Notes: generated by a model from the sequence alone, not told the origin. A stretch of 64,000 nucleotides of DNA from Andrena cerasifolii (GCF_050908995.1 NC_135133.1:2460001-2524000), one strand, 5' to 3'; positions 33,576 to 45,772 are shown, counted from the stretch's first letter. Translations and numbers: made by a program.

Positions 33576-34859
33576 ACTAGCAGAAGCTATCAGTAGTATC
33601 TACTACATAGCTGTATCGAAAACGCTAAGAGCATATTTTTTCAGGAATCTCGTGTAATACTTCCCCGGTTTACTTTGATATTGAATATCAATTAACTGAG
33701 AGTATCTATTTAGTAATACTTTGGTAAATTAACAGGTAATCTCATGTCAACGAATTGGAAGCAATATATATTTCTTTCATTAGGAATACCTATTCCTAAG
33801 TGACATTTTAAACACATTCATGCTTGATACAGCAGCTATTGAAAACAATGCATTCTATCCGCAAAAATACACTTATAAAATACTGTAGATACTAATTTTA
33901 ATGTTAGCTTCCCATCTTTCACATTTCTTATGAAATGAAATGTCATAATCAAAACGGGCAGTTGGTACCATCGTTATGATAGAATTAATCTACATGTCAG
34001 CAGAACGTGGCACGTTTCATATCAATATTTTTAACACCTCTTGCTTCATTTATTTTCATAATTTCTCGTCAGAACACCTATACACTCTTCAGACTATCGT
34101 TCTTCTCACCACGTTCCAACGTTACGGATCCAATTTGTAGAATGTGTACTTTGGAGAATAATTATAATGACAAATTAGATATTTTCCACGGAACATCAAT
34201 GTGTTTAGGTCTGAAGTGCTTAGAGTTCTCTATGGTGGGATATGATAATTTATTTTGAAGCTTACTTATTCAGTTATTCAATTTTTGATTTTGCTATACG
34301 GTTGTTACCTAACAGGCAATTTTTCTTTTCTTTTTGGTGTTTTTGTGATTTATAATCTCGTGCCGTAATGTATTTCGTTTTTTATATATTACAAACAATC
34401 GGATCTACCCGTAAAAGCAACTAAATAAAGCAAATAAATAATTTTTGCAGAAACATCATTCGCATAAAATTAAAATCTAGCTCTACACTCTGTGCTACAA
34501 ATAAACTCCCTTTACTTCAACCTCACATTCCACACATTAAAAGTTTCGCATCCCATTACATACATCACAAAAAACTGTCAAAGAACATATATGCTATCAT
34601 TTCACATCTACAAGATCATAGTTCTCGAAAACAAACTTCCCTCTTAAAAGTCTTAAAACCATATCTCCCATAAACATTACACAAAGTACCCCCAACTACC
34701 ATAACTACGTCATCTCACTATATTCCCCCATTTCATTATTCCAAACTCCATAATTCCGAAGAATTATTCCCAATCTTCTAAAAAATAATACCTCATCCAC
34801 TGCTACAAAAAGCGCCTACGAGCATGCGCATAGTCCCGCAATTCATTCCTAAACATCTT
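33576..34859. other. AT-rich DNA upstream of Oatp, one possible ZAD-like fragment
   Basis: No confident gene. At 34113-34258 (+) an open frame reads SNVTDPICRMCTLENNYND, then KLDIF and LKCLEFSMVGYDNLF. This faintly resembles the start of an insect ZAD (zf-AD) domain. Low confidence. Confidence 0.3.
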
Positions 34860-36990
34860 CAGCAGAGAGTAGTTTCTTCCCGACCTCCGAGAAGCGTATC
34901 GATCAGGCGACATCGATAACACGTTCGCTTCCCGAAATAACCCCAGAATCCACTACTACGATAGCACTTACGCTGAATGCAAATTTATCCCTCATCTTGC
35001 CTCTTTCTTCCACCGAAACGGAAAGGGCGGTTGGAAGCGTTAACGAGAAGCTGCCTGGAGTTTTCACGCGTGCACTATTGGTCCCTCATCGATCGCTGCA
35101 TCCTCCGCCGCGAGACTTCTTCCCTCAGCTACGCACAGCCGATCAGCCTGACCCAGCCGCTCGGCGCTGGCAAGGGCACTGCGAGAATTGCCAGGCGTCT
35201 CCAGGGAAGATTTCCACGACAATTGTGGAGTCGTCGTGCGTGTCCCGTTCCAAGAGACTCGTTTTCATCGCGGGGGAAAGCGGCGTCGTATCGAAAACGA
35301 AACTTCCGCCACGCGGTTACGCTTCGCCGTTCGCCCTAACTTGCAGCTCGTTGAGACACTCGTTGGGCCTCTCCAGAATTACTCCTCTCGGCTGGATAAC
35401 GAATATTATTGTCAGCGCGAAGGATTCAGCTGGCCGTTTCCTCCCTTTAATTGCTACCCCCGCCCCCAATGGCGGCGCGATTTCCAATTGATTTATCGAG
35501 CTCCACTTCGCGAGACGCGTCCCTCCTCTCGGGACGATTAAACATTTACTCAACAGGGGTTGTGAACCACGAACTCTTCGATCTTCGTTACCAGCCCTTG
35601 GCGTGATTCTTTCGCTGGATTTCTACTTCGTTAGAGGACTCCTTGGCGGGTCTTCCGCTCCAAGGTGCGTCTCCAACCGATTGCGCGCTGCTTTTTACAC
35701 CTTCTCCCCTTCTGGGGTATTAGTCCCTTTCTCGATCGCTTCGGTTCGATTTAATTCACCTTCCTGAAACGATCGTTCGGGTGTACTTCGTTCAAACTAC
35801 ACTGACTGCTTTCCCAGCGTTCGGAGGAATTGTTTTTATCGCCCAGCCCAGCGGGGTATCATTTGTCAAACGTCCCGATCGCAGCTTCCATCTGTTTCCC
35901 GATACGCCCTCGTCTTACGTGTGCGCGGCGTTTTTCACGCTGCGCGGGATTCTCATCGACAGCCAACTAGATCGAGAGATTCCACCTGCTCTATCGACGC
36001 GCGGCGCGTAAATCCATCGAGCAGGACGTCGCTTTCGGGACGTACCGCCTCCAGTGAAGTGTACTCGCTCAACCAAGTAGACAGGCTTCTAATGTCGCGG
36101 GAATTTGAAATCCTCGGGTATCCACGACCATCCCACCACCGATCACTCGCATTTCAATGCAGATATCACTGTCACTAGAAGAAAACCAAGATTCAACCCC
36201 CTACAACCGGGACGTTTAGAAATAAATTAGCAAGTACCTTTCAACTTCGTTTCGCGGACATTTCACTGTGAACTAAAGATTGCTAGCTGCTGGGTCAGGA
36301 AATTCTGTAAGCTGTCGCCCACAAAATGAAACAGGTGATATGATACCTTGAAGTCACACGGCGTTACAGAGGGTTAGCTCGTTCCTTTACATAAGAGACA
36401 CTTAATTTCACGCATACACTCTCCAAAGGAACTCGACACGAATACCACTGATGAAGTCAAAGCATTTAATTCAAGCCTCCCGAACAAGCTTCATTACAGT
36501 GCATGGTGATCGCTTAAGCTCTCGCTAGGATGAGGTAGAGAAGTTTAAGTTGCAGCAGGTTCGCGATGCTGCGCGTCGATTGACGATCGATCTGGATCGA
36601 GCACACACCCGCGCCGACTGAGGCCGCGTGTCACACGCGACTGAGGATCGCCAGCTCGTGCTCTCAGAGTTTCCCCCGCGAGTTAAAACGCCGTATATGC
36701 TACTACTACCGCTACTCTGCCACGACAGACACCCTCTGTCATGCTCCCACCTTCGCCGCTGCTCGCTTCCCTCCCCACCATTCGCCACTCTTTCTCTGCT
36801 GGTTCTGCAACAGCCACCACTTCGTCCCGTTTTCTCCCACCTTCTCGCCCATTCCTCCTAACCAGCTCGCCATCTCCCTCCGTCTCTGCACCGCGCTGCT
36901 ACTTCGCTCTCTCTCTCTCTCTCCACCTCTACCACCACGCAACCCCCTGCCAGCGACACACCGTGAACCTCCCCTGCTGCTAGCTGTTGC
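34860..36990. other. GC/CpG-rich block, candidate 5' region of Oatp
   Basis: Strong shift to GC-rich, CpG-containing sequence with overlapping chance open frames in all phases and no recognised domain. A short CT run (GAGA on the minus strand) lies at about 36908-36922. It is upstream of Oatp on the minus strand, so it could hold its promoter or an untranslated exon. This is inference from composition only. Confidence 0.25.
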
Positions 36991-37419
36991 TTCGGCCAGG
37001 GTGCACCGAAAAAAAAGCGGCTGGGCGTCCTAGCATCCGATAAGACTCATTAATTCGCGTTAATTGCGCAGATACAGATTTCACGCTTCCCTGTGGGATT
37101 CCCTGTGTTCGGGATTGTATTCTTGGAGAGGAGGGTGTGGTGGCAGATAAGCTTCTACGGTTAGCCTTTTCGGGGATTCGAGGTCTGTTTTTGTTGTTAG
37201 GCTAACAGGGAAACGGTTCCAACCTGAGAATTCTGATTGTAATGGAACTTCGTGTGAATGTAGAGCTTTTTTACCCCACTGCGGCACGCAAAGGAGGGTA
37301 TTGTGTTTATCAGGCTATGTATGTATAGACATGTTACGCTCTAAAGGCTGTACGGATACACCGATTTGGACAAATCAGGTGTCTTTAGAATTGGCTTGAC
37401 GTTCCGAATGTTATAGGAT
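36991..37419. other. No recognised feature
   Basis: Transition from GC-rich to AT-rich DNA, no gene. Confidence 0.5.
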
Positions 37420-37630
37420 ATAAAAAAAATAAAAAAACATTAAAAAAAAATTAAATAAAAATTTAAAAAATTAAAAAACCCGGCTGCTTAAAAAAGCATT
37501 AAAAAAGTTAAATTAATAAAAAAACATTACAAAAATTAAATTAATAAAAAAATTAAATTAAAAATTAATTTTTTTAATGTTTTTTTAAGCAGTAGGGTTT
37601 TTTATTTTTTTTAATTTTTCTTGTTTTGTG
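37420..37630. repeat. A/T-rich hairpin
   Basis: Almost pure A-rich left arm with AAAAAACCCGGCTGCTTAAA and a T-rich right arm with TTTAAGCAGTAGGGTTTTTT, inverted complements separated by AT-rich repeats. Confidence 0.65.
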
Positions 37631-38969
37631 TTTTTTTTATATAACTTTGTAACGGTGCGAGATGGAACAAAACTTGTAATATAAGAATTGTGCAGATTTT
37701 ATACTCTACCGCGCGGGGGAAAAAAGTAAAGTTGTAAGTTTGAGTGGAAACAGGGTGTGATTATAATTGTATGGAGGAATTTTTCTCTGCCAGGAGGAAT
37801 TTTTTTGAGTGACACGGGAGGCATAAGAGAAATGGTTACAAGATTTTTGTTTAATAAGGATAGATCATTGCCATCTGAAATGAGATTTTATTCTCTGGAA
37901 AATAGAGAAACCTATTTTTGGATAAAATGAAATCAATCTTAATATCTCGAACACTTTGGTATTAAGGGGCTACATATGTGTATATATTTAGGACTAGGAA
38001 GACCAGCGTGAAATTTGAGAATTCTTTTGTCATTGAAAATATTTTTGAATGTAAAAATCTTTATAGGATTAAAATGCATACTTTAATGTACGTAAGAATT
38101 GTTTAAACTTAATTCGAAAACAACTTCCGCGGTAACAAAATATCTCCGATAATTTTCATCCGAAACAAAAAAATAATTTATTAATTTATTTCTCTTAAAA
38201 TAAAAGAAGATGTGTGATTTTTAGGGTTTGTAGGTTTTAAAAAACAGGTTTTAAAACCCGGTCTTTGTTTACAAATTTGTAAAATTCGAAAACCGTGTCT
38301 TAAATTGGAAAACCGGTTTTATATACTAGAATTAATACGCAGAAATGAATTAATTACTTAATTAAAAACGTTAACATTTTTACTTGAAATCGCCTCGGAC
38401 ACGAGCATATTGTAGCAGGTAACAGTTTACTGTAAAACTAATCTTCGTGAGTTCATATTTTCAGAAAAAAATACTAAAGGAATACAGATTTATAATTTGG
38501 TATCACTGTAAAAGTTTTATATTTTGCGCGGCTTTTAGTTACTTTAGTTTTTTTTTCATTTGGTTTTGTATAGATAGAGTATAATTTATTTTGTTATATT
38601 TTTGTAATTCCATAAGTATTAAGGAATCTGAAAATTTTTAAAATAAGTACAAATATTTATTTACTATTTTAATTATATATTTTTTGTGAAAATTCGAAAA
38701 CCGGTTAAACCGGTCTTTTGGGAATAGTGCAATTCAAAAACTGGTTTCTTCAAAAGTCAGTTTTTTTTATAAACCCTAGTGACTTTGCAGCAGAAAAGCA
38801 TCCCTTTTTAATTTATAAAAATTCAACGTTAACGTTTGAAAAAAAAATCCTACGATCAAAAACTAAATAATTCAATTAAAAATCTCTATTCCAAATTTCA
38901 AGTGAATCGTGGTCCACTGGTTCTCGAGAAATATTGGTTACCGTTCTTTAACCCATTAGCTGCCACGAT

Positions 38970-39290
38970 CCCCATTCATAAACTAATGATTAGTATTAAT
39001 AATAATAAATAGAATGTTGATTTTGTTGATATTATAATTTTATATTTGATTAGTGGAAGAATTGGGATGATTAGGATAATTTCGATGTCAAAGATTAGGA
39101 ATATTAGGGTGATTAGGACGAATTGAATTTAGAATGGTAATCGTGGTCTTGTTATTGGGTTGAATCCACATTCAAATGGGGTTATTGTTTTCGGTTTTTG
39201 TTGATTACTTTTGTGAATACTATGTTTAGAAGAATTATTAATATGGGAATAATAGCGAATACAATAAGAATAATTATTATGGAGATGATT
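38970..39290 (-). pseudogene. nad3: nad3 (NADH dehydrogenase subunit 3) in NUMT
   Basis: Read with the mitochondrial code: an N-terminal hydrophobic part in one frame (IILIVFAMIPMLMILLN), then after a shift TPFECGFNPMTRPRLPF. Next comes a stop (about 39129-39131), then IQFVLITLMFLIFDIEI and LIIPILPLI. PFECGF and FLIFDIE are the hallmark ND3 motifs. Close to full length. Confidence 0.88.
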
Positions 39291-39291
39291 A

Positions 39292-39357
39292 TATATATTT
39301 TATTAAAATCTTTTAATTGGAAGTTAACTGTAATTTATTATACTATATATATATGTA
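39292..39357 (-). pseudogene. trnG: Mitochondrial tRNA-Gly(TCC) in NUMT
   Basis: Minus strand TATAGTATAATAAATTAC, then anticodon arm TTAA-CTTCCAA-TTAA (anticodon TCC). It lies between the cox3 end and nad3 as expected. The acceptor region has become an AT run. Confidence 0.75.
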
Positions 39358-39361
39358 ATTA

Positions 39362-39408
39362 GAAGTTTCATCAATAGATTGTAATATATAGAAATAATCA
39401 GATGGGGA
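39362..39408 (-). pseudogene. cox3: cox3 C-terminal end in NUMT
   Basis: With the invertebrate mitochondrial code the frame reads WLFLYITIYWWNF then stop, matching the W-L-F-L-Y-I-x-I-Y-W-W terminus of cytochrome oxidase subunit III. Confidence 0.8.
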
Positions 39409-40061
39409 TTTTGGAATTTTACGTACACCACTCGGCGCCAAAAATATATATGGTACGCCCGACAGTTCAGTTTCATTCTATATATATATATATATATATA
39501 TATTGTGTGCAACAGAAAGTGTATATTCTGTGCTTCGTTTCTTTACAAGAAGCGAACAAATTTGAAATGCGTCTGTAAGTTGAACGGAACAGAATTTGAA
39601 TTGCGTCAGGTTACATGTGGACTGTATGGAAAAATGGCACAAAAACAGCTATTTTAAATTTTTGTATGTATCAGATAAAGCATATAATAAAAAAAATAGT
39701 TTCTAATCAGTTTTCTTTCATGCAACGTGCCACAATCCCTACTTGGGACTTTTTCAAAAATATCGAATATTTTCAAAACAAAACATAAGTCGAATATAAT
39801 TATACTGTTACACAACTTTTTGTGCACATATATAACTTATCCGGCCAAAAACTAAAAAAAAAAATTGGCAGTTAATGCGTTAAAATACCAGTTCTTGAAA
39901 AACGCTATTACATATTGAATCTTCTTAGTTTTCGAATTAAATTTACACGATTGATACACAAAGTACGTATTTTAAGATGCATACAAAGATTTTTAAATTA
40001 AAAAAGAAATTGTCTAAATTCACCCTAGGTTTTCCAGCCCTAGGTATATGTAGCCCGTTAA

Positions 40062-40669
40062 ATCGCTTATGCTGTCAACTTCTCCTCCCGCTAGCATATA
40101 AAATATAAACTGTCTTGCCTACTCCACATCCTCGGATAAGTCTCCACAAGCATTCAATAATTTTGACTAATTTCGAGCTCCAGGGACCTCTGGTTTCGAA
40201 CGGAGCATCGTTAAATTGCCCGATCATTTGCGAAACAAAGAGTCGAACGTCCGCCGTGACCAGTGTCGCGTAAATTGCCTTTCTCGTCGAGCACTGAGAG
40301 GGGGTTCGTCTTTTGACCGCGGCGAAACGACCCATCGCAAACCAAACTAAAAGGGAGACGAAACAACTCCCATCGCAAACAACGGAAGAGCCGATACAGA
40401 CTCTCGAAGCTATTTTCCAGCTTCGCCGTGTAACGAGTTTCTTAATGCCACGCTATTGAGAAACGCATTTGTCTTCCGGCGTTCCATTAACAAGGGTCGC
40501 TGCCTGCTCCCGTGTACCGCCACCATTCACGCGTGTCGCTCGATAATAAAATAAAAAAGCAAGGGACATTTTCTGTCGATTTTAATTATAAATGAGTACA
40601 TACCCGATTGCATTGCTGGGTCTCATAGTTCAGTTCTCCTTCTACATATATATTTAGTAGGTAGCTAAC
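40062..40669. other. No recognised feature
   Basis: Moderate GC at 40080-40540, no domain recognised. Confidence 0.5.
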
Positions 40670-40671
40670 TA

Positions 40672-40924
40672 CAGGGTGACTGAATAAAAATTAAAAACTG
40701 CCAGCTGAAATAACTCGCTACTGATTGACTTTAGCAAAAATTGTTCACAGGAAATATATTGTATTCGGTGGGGTTCTTTAGACGCATTTTAATTTTTGTA
40801 AATATTCTATATTTTTTTAAATGTCAAGGTGACCTTGAGTGTTTTAAATGGAACCGTATATTTTTTTTAATACTGTCTTGTAGTCTTTGTAATCTTAGAT
40901 GGCAGTTGTTGTTGACTCACCCTG
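40672..40924. mobile_element. 253-bp TA-flanked MITE, CAGGGTGA ends
   Basis: CAGGGTGACTGAA on the left and GTTGACTCACCCTG on the right, with TA on both sides (40670-40671, 40925-40926). Same style as 14983-15142. Confidence 0.75.
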
Positions 40925-40926
40925 TA

Positions 40927-41639
40927 TAAGATATTGACACGTGTGCGCATCATCCCTCTGTCAGAATAGAACTTCATGGAATGGGGGATAAAATGTCATA
41001 GATAGAAAATATGGTGATCTGTAATTACAAATTTGTTTCTATCGTCGTTAATCCTTTGGACGCTGATAATTTGAACGCATGTCGTACTCCACGTGCTGGA
41101 CTCCTCTAGTCGCACCTCTTAATTATAGCGGGTGAACGCCCATAGGCGTTCACCGCACACTGTGCGTACTGAACGGGTGAATATGTGCGTTTATAACACT
41201 CAAATTTAAGCGAGGGTTATTTCTGTGAAGTGAATGTATGGGAAGCGTCGGCAGCGAGCCTCGGAGGCGAAGCTGGCGAGAAACAAGGTGCGGAAAAGGC
41301 AACGACATGGGGAATATTTTATAGGGACTTCCGTGCGCGCGCGCGTTTCTCATATCTAGAGACGATGTAGGTCAGGCCTGGTATCAACCGCCTTAGGACG
41401 TGTTTCGAATTTATGACAGTAATAACCTAAGTATGCAGACTCGAAAAGTTCCGAATAAATCATCCTGATAATATTCGCCGTCAGTAGAACCCGTGCAGGG
41501 ACATGGACGAGGTAGCGAATCGAGGAAATCGATGGGGAATTCTAGTTTAGTAAAGTACGATGCTATTTAGGTGGACGACTGGGGAAAAGGGTTAGAGCTA
41601 CTTGGTGGAAGCTTAAAAGAATTGAAGAATGTTCAATAT
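40927..41639. other. No recognised feature
   Basis: No gene recognised. Confidence 0.5.
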
Positions 41640-41954
41640 GGGGCGAATTCCACTTAGGCTCAAATCGCCCGTGAGTTTCATTAGGGTAGGTTTCCCTATA
41701 CGCGTACTGGACGCATCGTCAAGAATTTCAAAGTCAATTTCCTCGAAAATGAAGCGCGATATCAAAAAATTGTATTCTTTCTTCTCGACTTATTTACTTA
41801 TTATAAGTCGAAAAGAAAGAATAACTTTTTTTCATATCGCGCTTAATTTTCAAGAAAATCGACTTTGAAGCTCTTGACGTTGCGTCCAGTCGCGTACAGA
41901 AGAGCCTAGCTTAATGAAAGTCACGGGCGATTTGGGCGTAAGTGGAATTCGCCC
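41640..41954. mobile_element. 315-bp palindromic MITE
   Basis: GGGGCGAATTCCACTTA and its complement TAAGTGGAATTCGCCC form the ends (small differences). Nearly the whole element folds back, with CGCGATATCAAAAA / TTTTTTTCATATCGCG near the centre. Confidence 0.8.
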
Positions 41955-42087
41955 ATGAATAACTGTCATGCACAAGTGGAAGATAACATTGTTTAAATGG
42001 GTGATTTTCTGATTGCTTCGAGAAATGTTTAAATATGCTGAGGACTAATTCTTCGCCCCCAAAATAACTACTTAGGATTAGGTACAT

Positions 42088-43200
42088 CTATATAATAAAA
42101 GAAGACGTCCTGACTGCCTGACTGACTTATCAACGTCCAGCTCAAACCGTTTAACCTAGGAACGTGAAATTTGGAAGGTACATTGTTTTCATCACGTAGG
42201 CACCCACTAAGGAAGGATTTCTGGAAATTCCAGGGGGGTGAAAAGGGGTACAATGTACTTTCTCGGACTCCTTAATATCTCTAAGGCCCGATTAGATATC
42301 AACTTGGTTCTTACTCACAAAGATTATCCACACAAATACTTAAAAAACAATTTCAGGAGTTTGCCCTAATCAACCCCTAAGGGGGTGAAAAGGGGTACAA
42401 TGTATTTTCTCGGACTCCTTAATATCTCTAAGGCCCGATTAGATATCAACTTGGTTCTTACTCACAAAGATTATCCACACAAATACCTAAAAACCAATAT
42501 CAGGAGTTTGCCCTAATCAACCCCTAAGGGGGTGAAAAGGGGTACAATGTATTTTCTCGGACTCCTTAATATCTCTAAGGCCCGATTAGATATCAACTTG
42601 GTTCTTACTCACAAAGATTATCCACACAAATACCTAAAAACCAATTTCAGGAGTTTGCCCTAATCAACCCCTAAGAGGGTGAAAAGTGGTACAATGTATT
42701 TTCTCGGACTCCTTAATATCTCTAAGGCCCGATTAGATATCAACTTGGTTCTTACTCACAAAGATTATCCACACAAATACCTAAAAATCAATTTCAGGAG
42801 TTTGCCCTAATTAACCCCTAAGGGGGTGAAAAGGGGTAAAATGTGTTTTCACGGAGTACTTAATACCTCTAAGGCCCGATTAGATATCAACTTGGTTCTT
42901 ACTCACAAAGATTATCCACACAAATACCTAAAAACCAATTTCAGGAGTTTGCCCTAATCAACCCCTAAGGGGGTGAAAAGGGGTACAATGTATTTTCTCG
43001 GACTCCTTAATATCTCTAAGGCCCGATTAGACATCAACTTGGTTCTTACTCACAAAGATTATCCACACAAATACCTAAAAACCAATTTCAGGAGTTTGCC
43101 CTAATCAACCCCTAAGGGGGTGAAAAGGGGTAAAATGTGTTTTCACGGAGTCCTTAATATCTCTTAGGCCCGAAGCGAAGCGCAGGTATATTTTGCTAAG
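42088..43200. mobile_element. Non-autonomous element with 147-bp tandem repeats
   Basis: Left part reads ATCTATATAATAAAAGAAGA, then GTCCTGACTGCCTGACTGAC. Right part reads GAAGCGAAGCGCAGGTATAT. This end style recurs in insect repeats that carry internal tandem arrays, and a Helitron-like nature is possible but unproven. No terminal inverted repeat is seen. Confidence 0.55.
42236..43170. repeat. Tandem array, 147-bp period, six full units plus a partial
   Basis: The phrase GGGTGAAAA starts at 42236, 42383, 42530, 42677, 42824, 42971 and 43118, exactly 147 bp apart each time. Units are nearly identical (e.g. GCCCGATTAGATATCAACTT in each), so the array is young or homogenised. Confidence 0.95.
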
Positions 43201-44629
43201 TAGTATTATATATAATTTAAACGAATTCATCGACATTCACTCAACAAGATCAATAATTTTCCTTCACGATAACTCCATTCAGACCAGCAATTCTCGTTGC
43301 ACCACTAAAAATATGCACTACTTAGGGTTTATAGGCCCCCAAAAAATCGCGCGATTACACGAGCATGGGTTCGAGTAGAAACACCTTGCGGCGCGATCCC
43401 TGCGGTATAATTACAGGTTAAGGGGAGCATTTATCGGCGAAAAGGCACGGCTGCATTTGGAATTCCTGCAAGTGCAACGTGCTTGTACAGCAACGATAAC
43501 GGGCCGCCGCCAGCGTAATTAAAGTCTTCCTATCTTTAGGGCCACTTCCTCTGGCAGGCACACCGAGTCGTTTATACCGCAACGTTTTCTCAAATATCCA
43601 CTTCCCGAGTTCACTCCTACGCCCCCCTGATCGTGTTTTTAGAGAAAGATCCCGTCTGGAGACGCGACAGACCCGACCAGTGGTCAAGAAATACACATTC
43701 AAGTAGCTGCATCTCAGACATTATGAATGTCCCTCTCCTATCTTTCATTACGAAACTTCCTTTCACCGAAACTATCCTGCAATTCGAAGTAGCGTCTTCG
43801 CCCGATATTGAAATTAATTAAGGGCGCTCAGATGTGGCGATCTCCGAAGAAACTGAATTTCCATTGCTCACACATTTAACACCCCCTTTCAATATGAAAA
43901 TACACAGCGTTAGTGGCGCCCCGGGGGAGGGACTAGAGGCCCTAACACCCCCTTCAAAGAAGAAGGAAAGACTTAATTCAAGAGCTTTGTAAAAGGAAAA
44001 GAAAACTGGATTTCGTTTCATAAATAATTTTTTCTAATCGCCCAATGAATTCTATTGAATTTGCATGAGAAATAATTTCACCCGTTCAGCACGGCTCCCC
44101 CAAGATTAAATCCTGAATGCGCCACTGCACAGGGTGAATGAAAAATAACACCCCAAGCGTCGCAAGGCTATTATATGCGGGGAATTAAAACCGGTATGAT
44201 TTTGATACCTACCGGTATTAAGCCGACGATGCCATGCCCAAATCGATATAGTACCGAGAACCGAAATAAATACCGGTAAATGTAAGTAAATATACCGGTA
44301 CTTTCATATAGCGGTATGATCTCATACCGTTATTTTCGCATCTCGGTTTCTGTGAAGGTGCAAATCCACGATGAAACAAAAATACCGTTTGTCACATGAG
44401 ACTTTAATCTCACGAGATAATTATTTAATTATTTCTTAGTTATTTCGTCATTTGCCTACGCCCCACGCGTTTATTTATGAGCGAACTCTTCGAAGGCGGT
44501 CATTTAGATCGGTATCAAAATTATTTTTTCCTCTTTAGTACATTTTAATAAAAGCTTGTTTTTTTTTTTAAATTTACCATAGATTATGTATGTATCGAAA
44601 GAATAATCTTGCTGCATCATTTAGTACTC
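43201..44629. other. Unassigned DNA with transposon debris
   Basis: No gene. 44090-44126 (AGATTAAATCCTGAATGCGC then CACTG) looks like a hAT-type right end. 44195-44350 has many TACCGGTA phrases in both orientations. Neither is resolved to a full element. Confidence 0.4.
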
Positions 44630-44986
44630 AGCTTAAACGGTTGTGGCCGATCGAGATTCGATTGTGGAACAGCTTACCACGGTTGGCTTTTTTTCATCGC
44701 TAACATTCTACAGTATTTCATGAACATGGTTTAAGGCACTGTAAAGTCACCGATTCTCGTCTATGCTCCATGTCATTTAAGAAAGAACCCGTTCCGCGCA
44801 TGTAGAATGAGCTGATTGGCTCCGAAAAAGCGTTGGTAGGGGTACAGCCAATAGTGGCTTCTCCCGGCACCAATGAGCGTCAACCTGCGCAGAACCGGTC
44901 TAAACTCGTCGGTCGGCAGGTTCCTTCTTAAATGACAGGGAGTATAGAACATTTCTATTTCGTGAGGAAACAATACTGTGACACCA

Positions 44987-45212
44987 GCGGCCGTAGCCGT
45001 GATGGAAAGTACCGGTTTTCGTTAGATCACCGAAGTTAAGCATCACGGGGCGGTGTACTGGGGAAAGATGGGAGACCACCTTTCTCCCGGTGCGCTGCTG
45101 CTGCTGGGGGATCAAAAAAATGGGACTATAGTTCGTTGGGCAATATAAGCAAAAATAAGCTTGAAACGCCATCCTGCTTAAAACACAGGAAAACAATAAA
45201 AACAAACAAACT
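44987..45212 (+). repeat. 5S rRNA-derived SINE with target duplication
   Basis: 44987-45108 resembles 5S rRNA: ACCGGTTTTCGTTAGATCAC, CGAAGTTAAGCATCACGGGG (A box), GTACT, then ATGGGAGACC (C box) and GGTGCGCTGCTGCTGC. About 100 bp of unrelated tail follows, ending in an A-rich stretch. ACTGTGACACCA (44975-44986) and ACTGTGACGCCA (45213-45224) flank it as an 11/12 duplication. It is a retroposon rather than a working 5S gene, because of an insertion before the C box and the lost terminal pairing. Confidence 0.75.
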
Positions 45213-45772
45213 ACTGTGACGCCATCTGATGTGACACACGTTCACGTAGTCCTGTCCGTGACAGGCTGTCACAAAATTTAATTTACATTGCTTCGGTTAT
45301 GTTTACTTTCCCTTTGTTAACATAAAATAACGGACAGTAGATTTCGAAATAAATGCGTATCTCTTTGCTCTGCACATTTCCACTAATAAACGAGCGTTTT
45401 AGATTTTAATCTATGAAGACTGCTACGAATAAAATACCACAAGACTTTATTCATCTCAGTATTCTGGTTTCCTAACCCTTGCCATCTCTACGCAATACAT
45501 AACATTCGTTTCCATTCTTTTCCTTATTACCTCACCATCCCGCTTTATTTATTTGTGTCTTCCATTCTAAATCCGTTGATTTATTTACATTACAAGTTTA
45601 GCGGTTATAGTGTCAAAATTATTAAGATTTTCCTTGAGGTTCATTGCAAAAAAAGTCATTTGACATTTATTCTTGGTGTCATTTACGCTACAGCATCGCG
45701 AACAGAGCCGATCGCGCGGATTTATATAATTACGAAAATCGTAGGCAGATGGTGCCACAGTAGTGTTTCAAC

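Larger units (their letters stand above)
38970..39408 (-). pseudogene. Nuclear mitochondrial segment (cox3 end-trnG-nad3)
   Basis: On the minus strand the order is the cox3 C-terminus, tRNA-Gly, nad3, the ancestral insect arrangement. It is disrupted by at least one frameshift and one stop in nad3, so it is a decayed NUMT. Confidence 0.88.
38952..39879. mobile_element. Nested TTAA element containing a mitochondrial segment
   Basis: Flanked by TTAA at 38948-38951 and 39880-39883; ends CCCATTAGCTGCCA and TGGCAGTTAATGCG. Removing it with one TTAA gives CTTTAAAATACCAG, matching TTTTTAAAATACCA in the uninterrupted relative at about 15660-15675. 38970-39408 is mitochondrial. Confidence 0.85.
37966..40057. 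mobile_element. TTAA-flanked element, host of nested insertions
   Basis: Flanked by TTAA at 37962-37965 and 40058-40061; ends GGGGCTACATAT and ATATGTAGCCCG. The arms match the uninterrupted relative at 15148-15852. 38210-38780 has repeated GGTTTTAAAACCGG-like phrases that may be another insertion. 38952-39879 is a clear nested element. Confidence 0.75.

Noticed and set aside
34977..36180. Protein-coding gene in the GC-rich block
   Set aside because: Long open frames overlap in several phases, as expected from GC-rich DNA with few stops. No domain, no consistent splice structure.
42236..43170. CRISPR array
   Set aside because: Units are contiguous 147-bp tandem repeats without unique spacers, in a eukaryotic genome.
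44987..45108. Functional 5S rRNA gene
   Set aside because: There is an extra stretch before the C box, weak terminal pairing, an appended tail and flanking target duplications.
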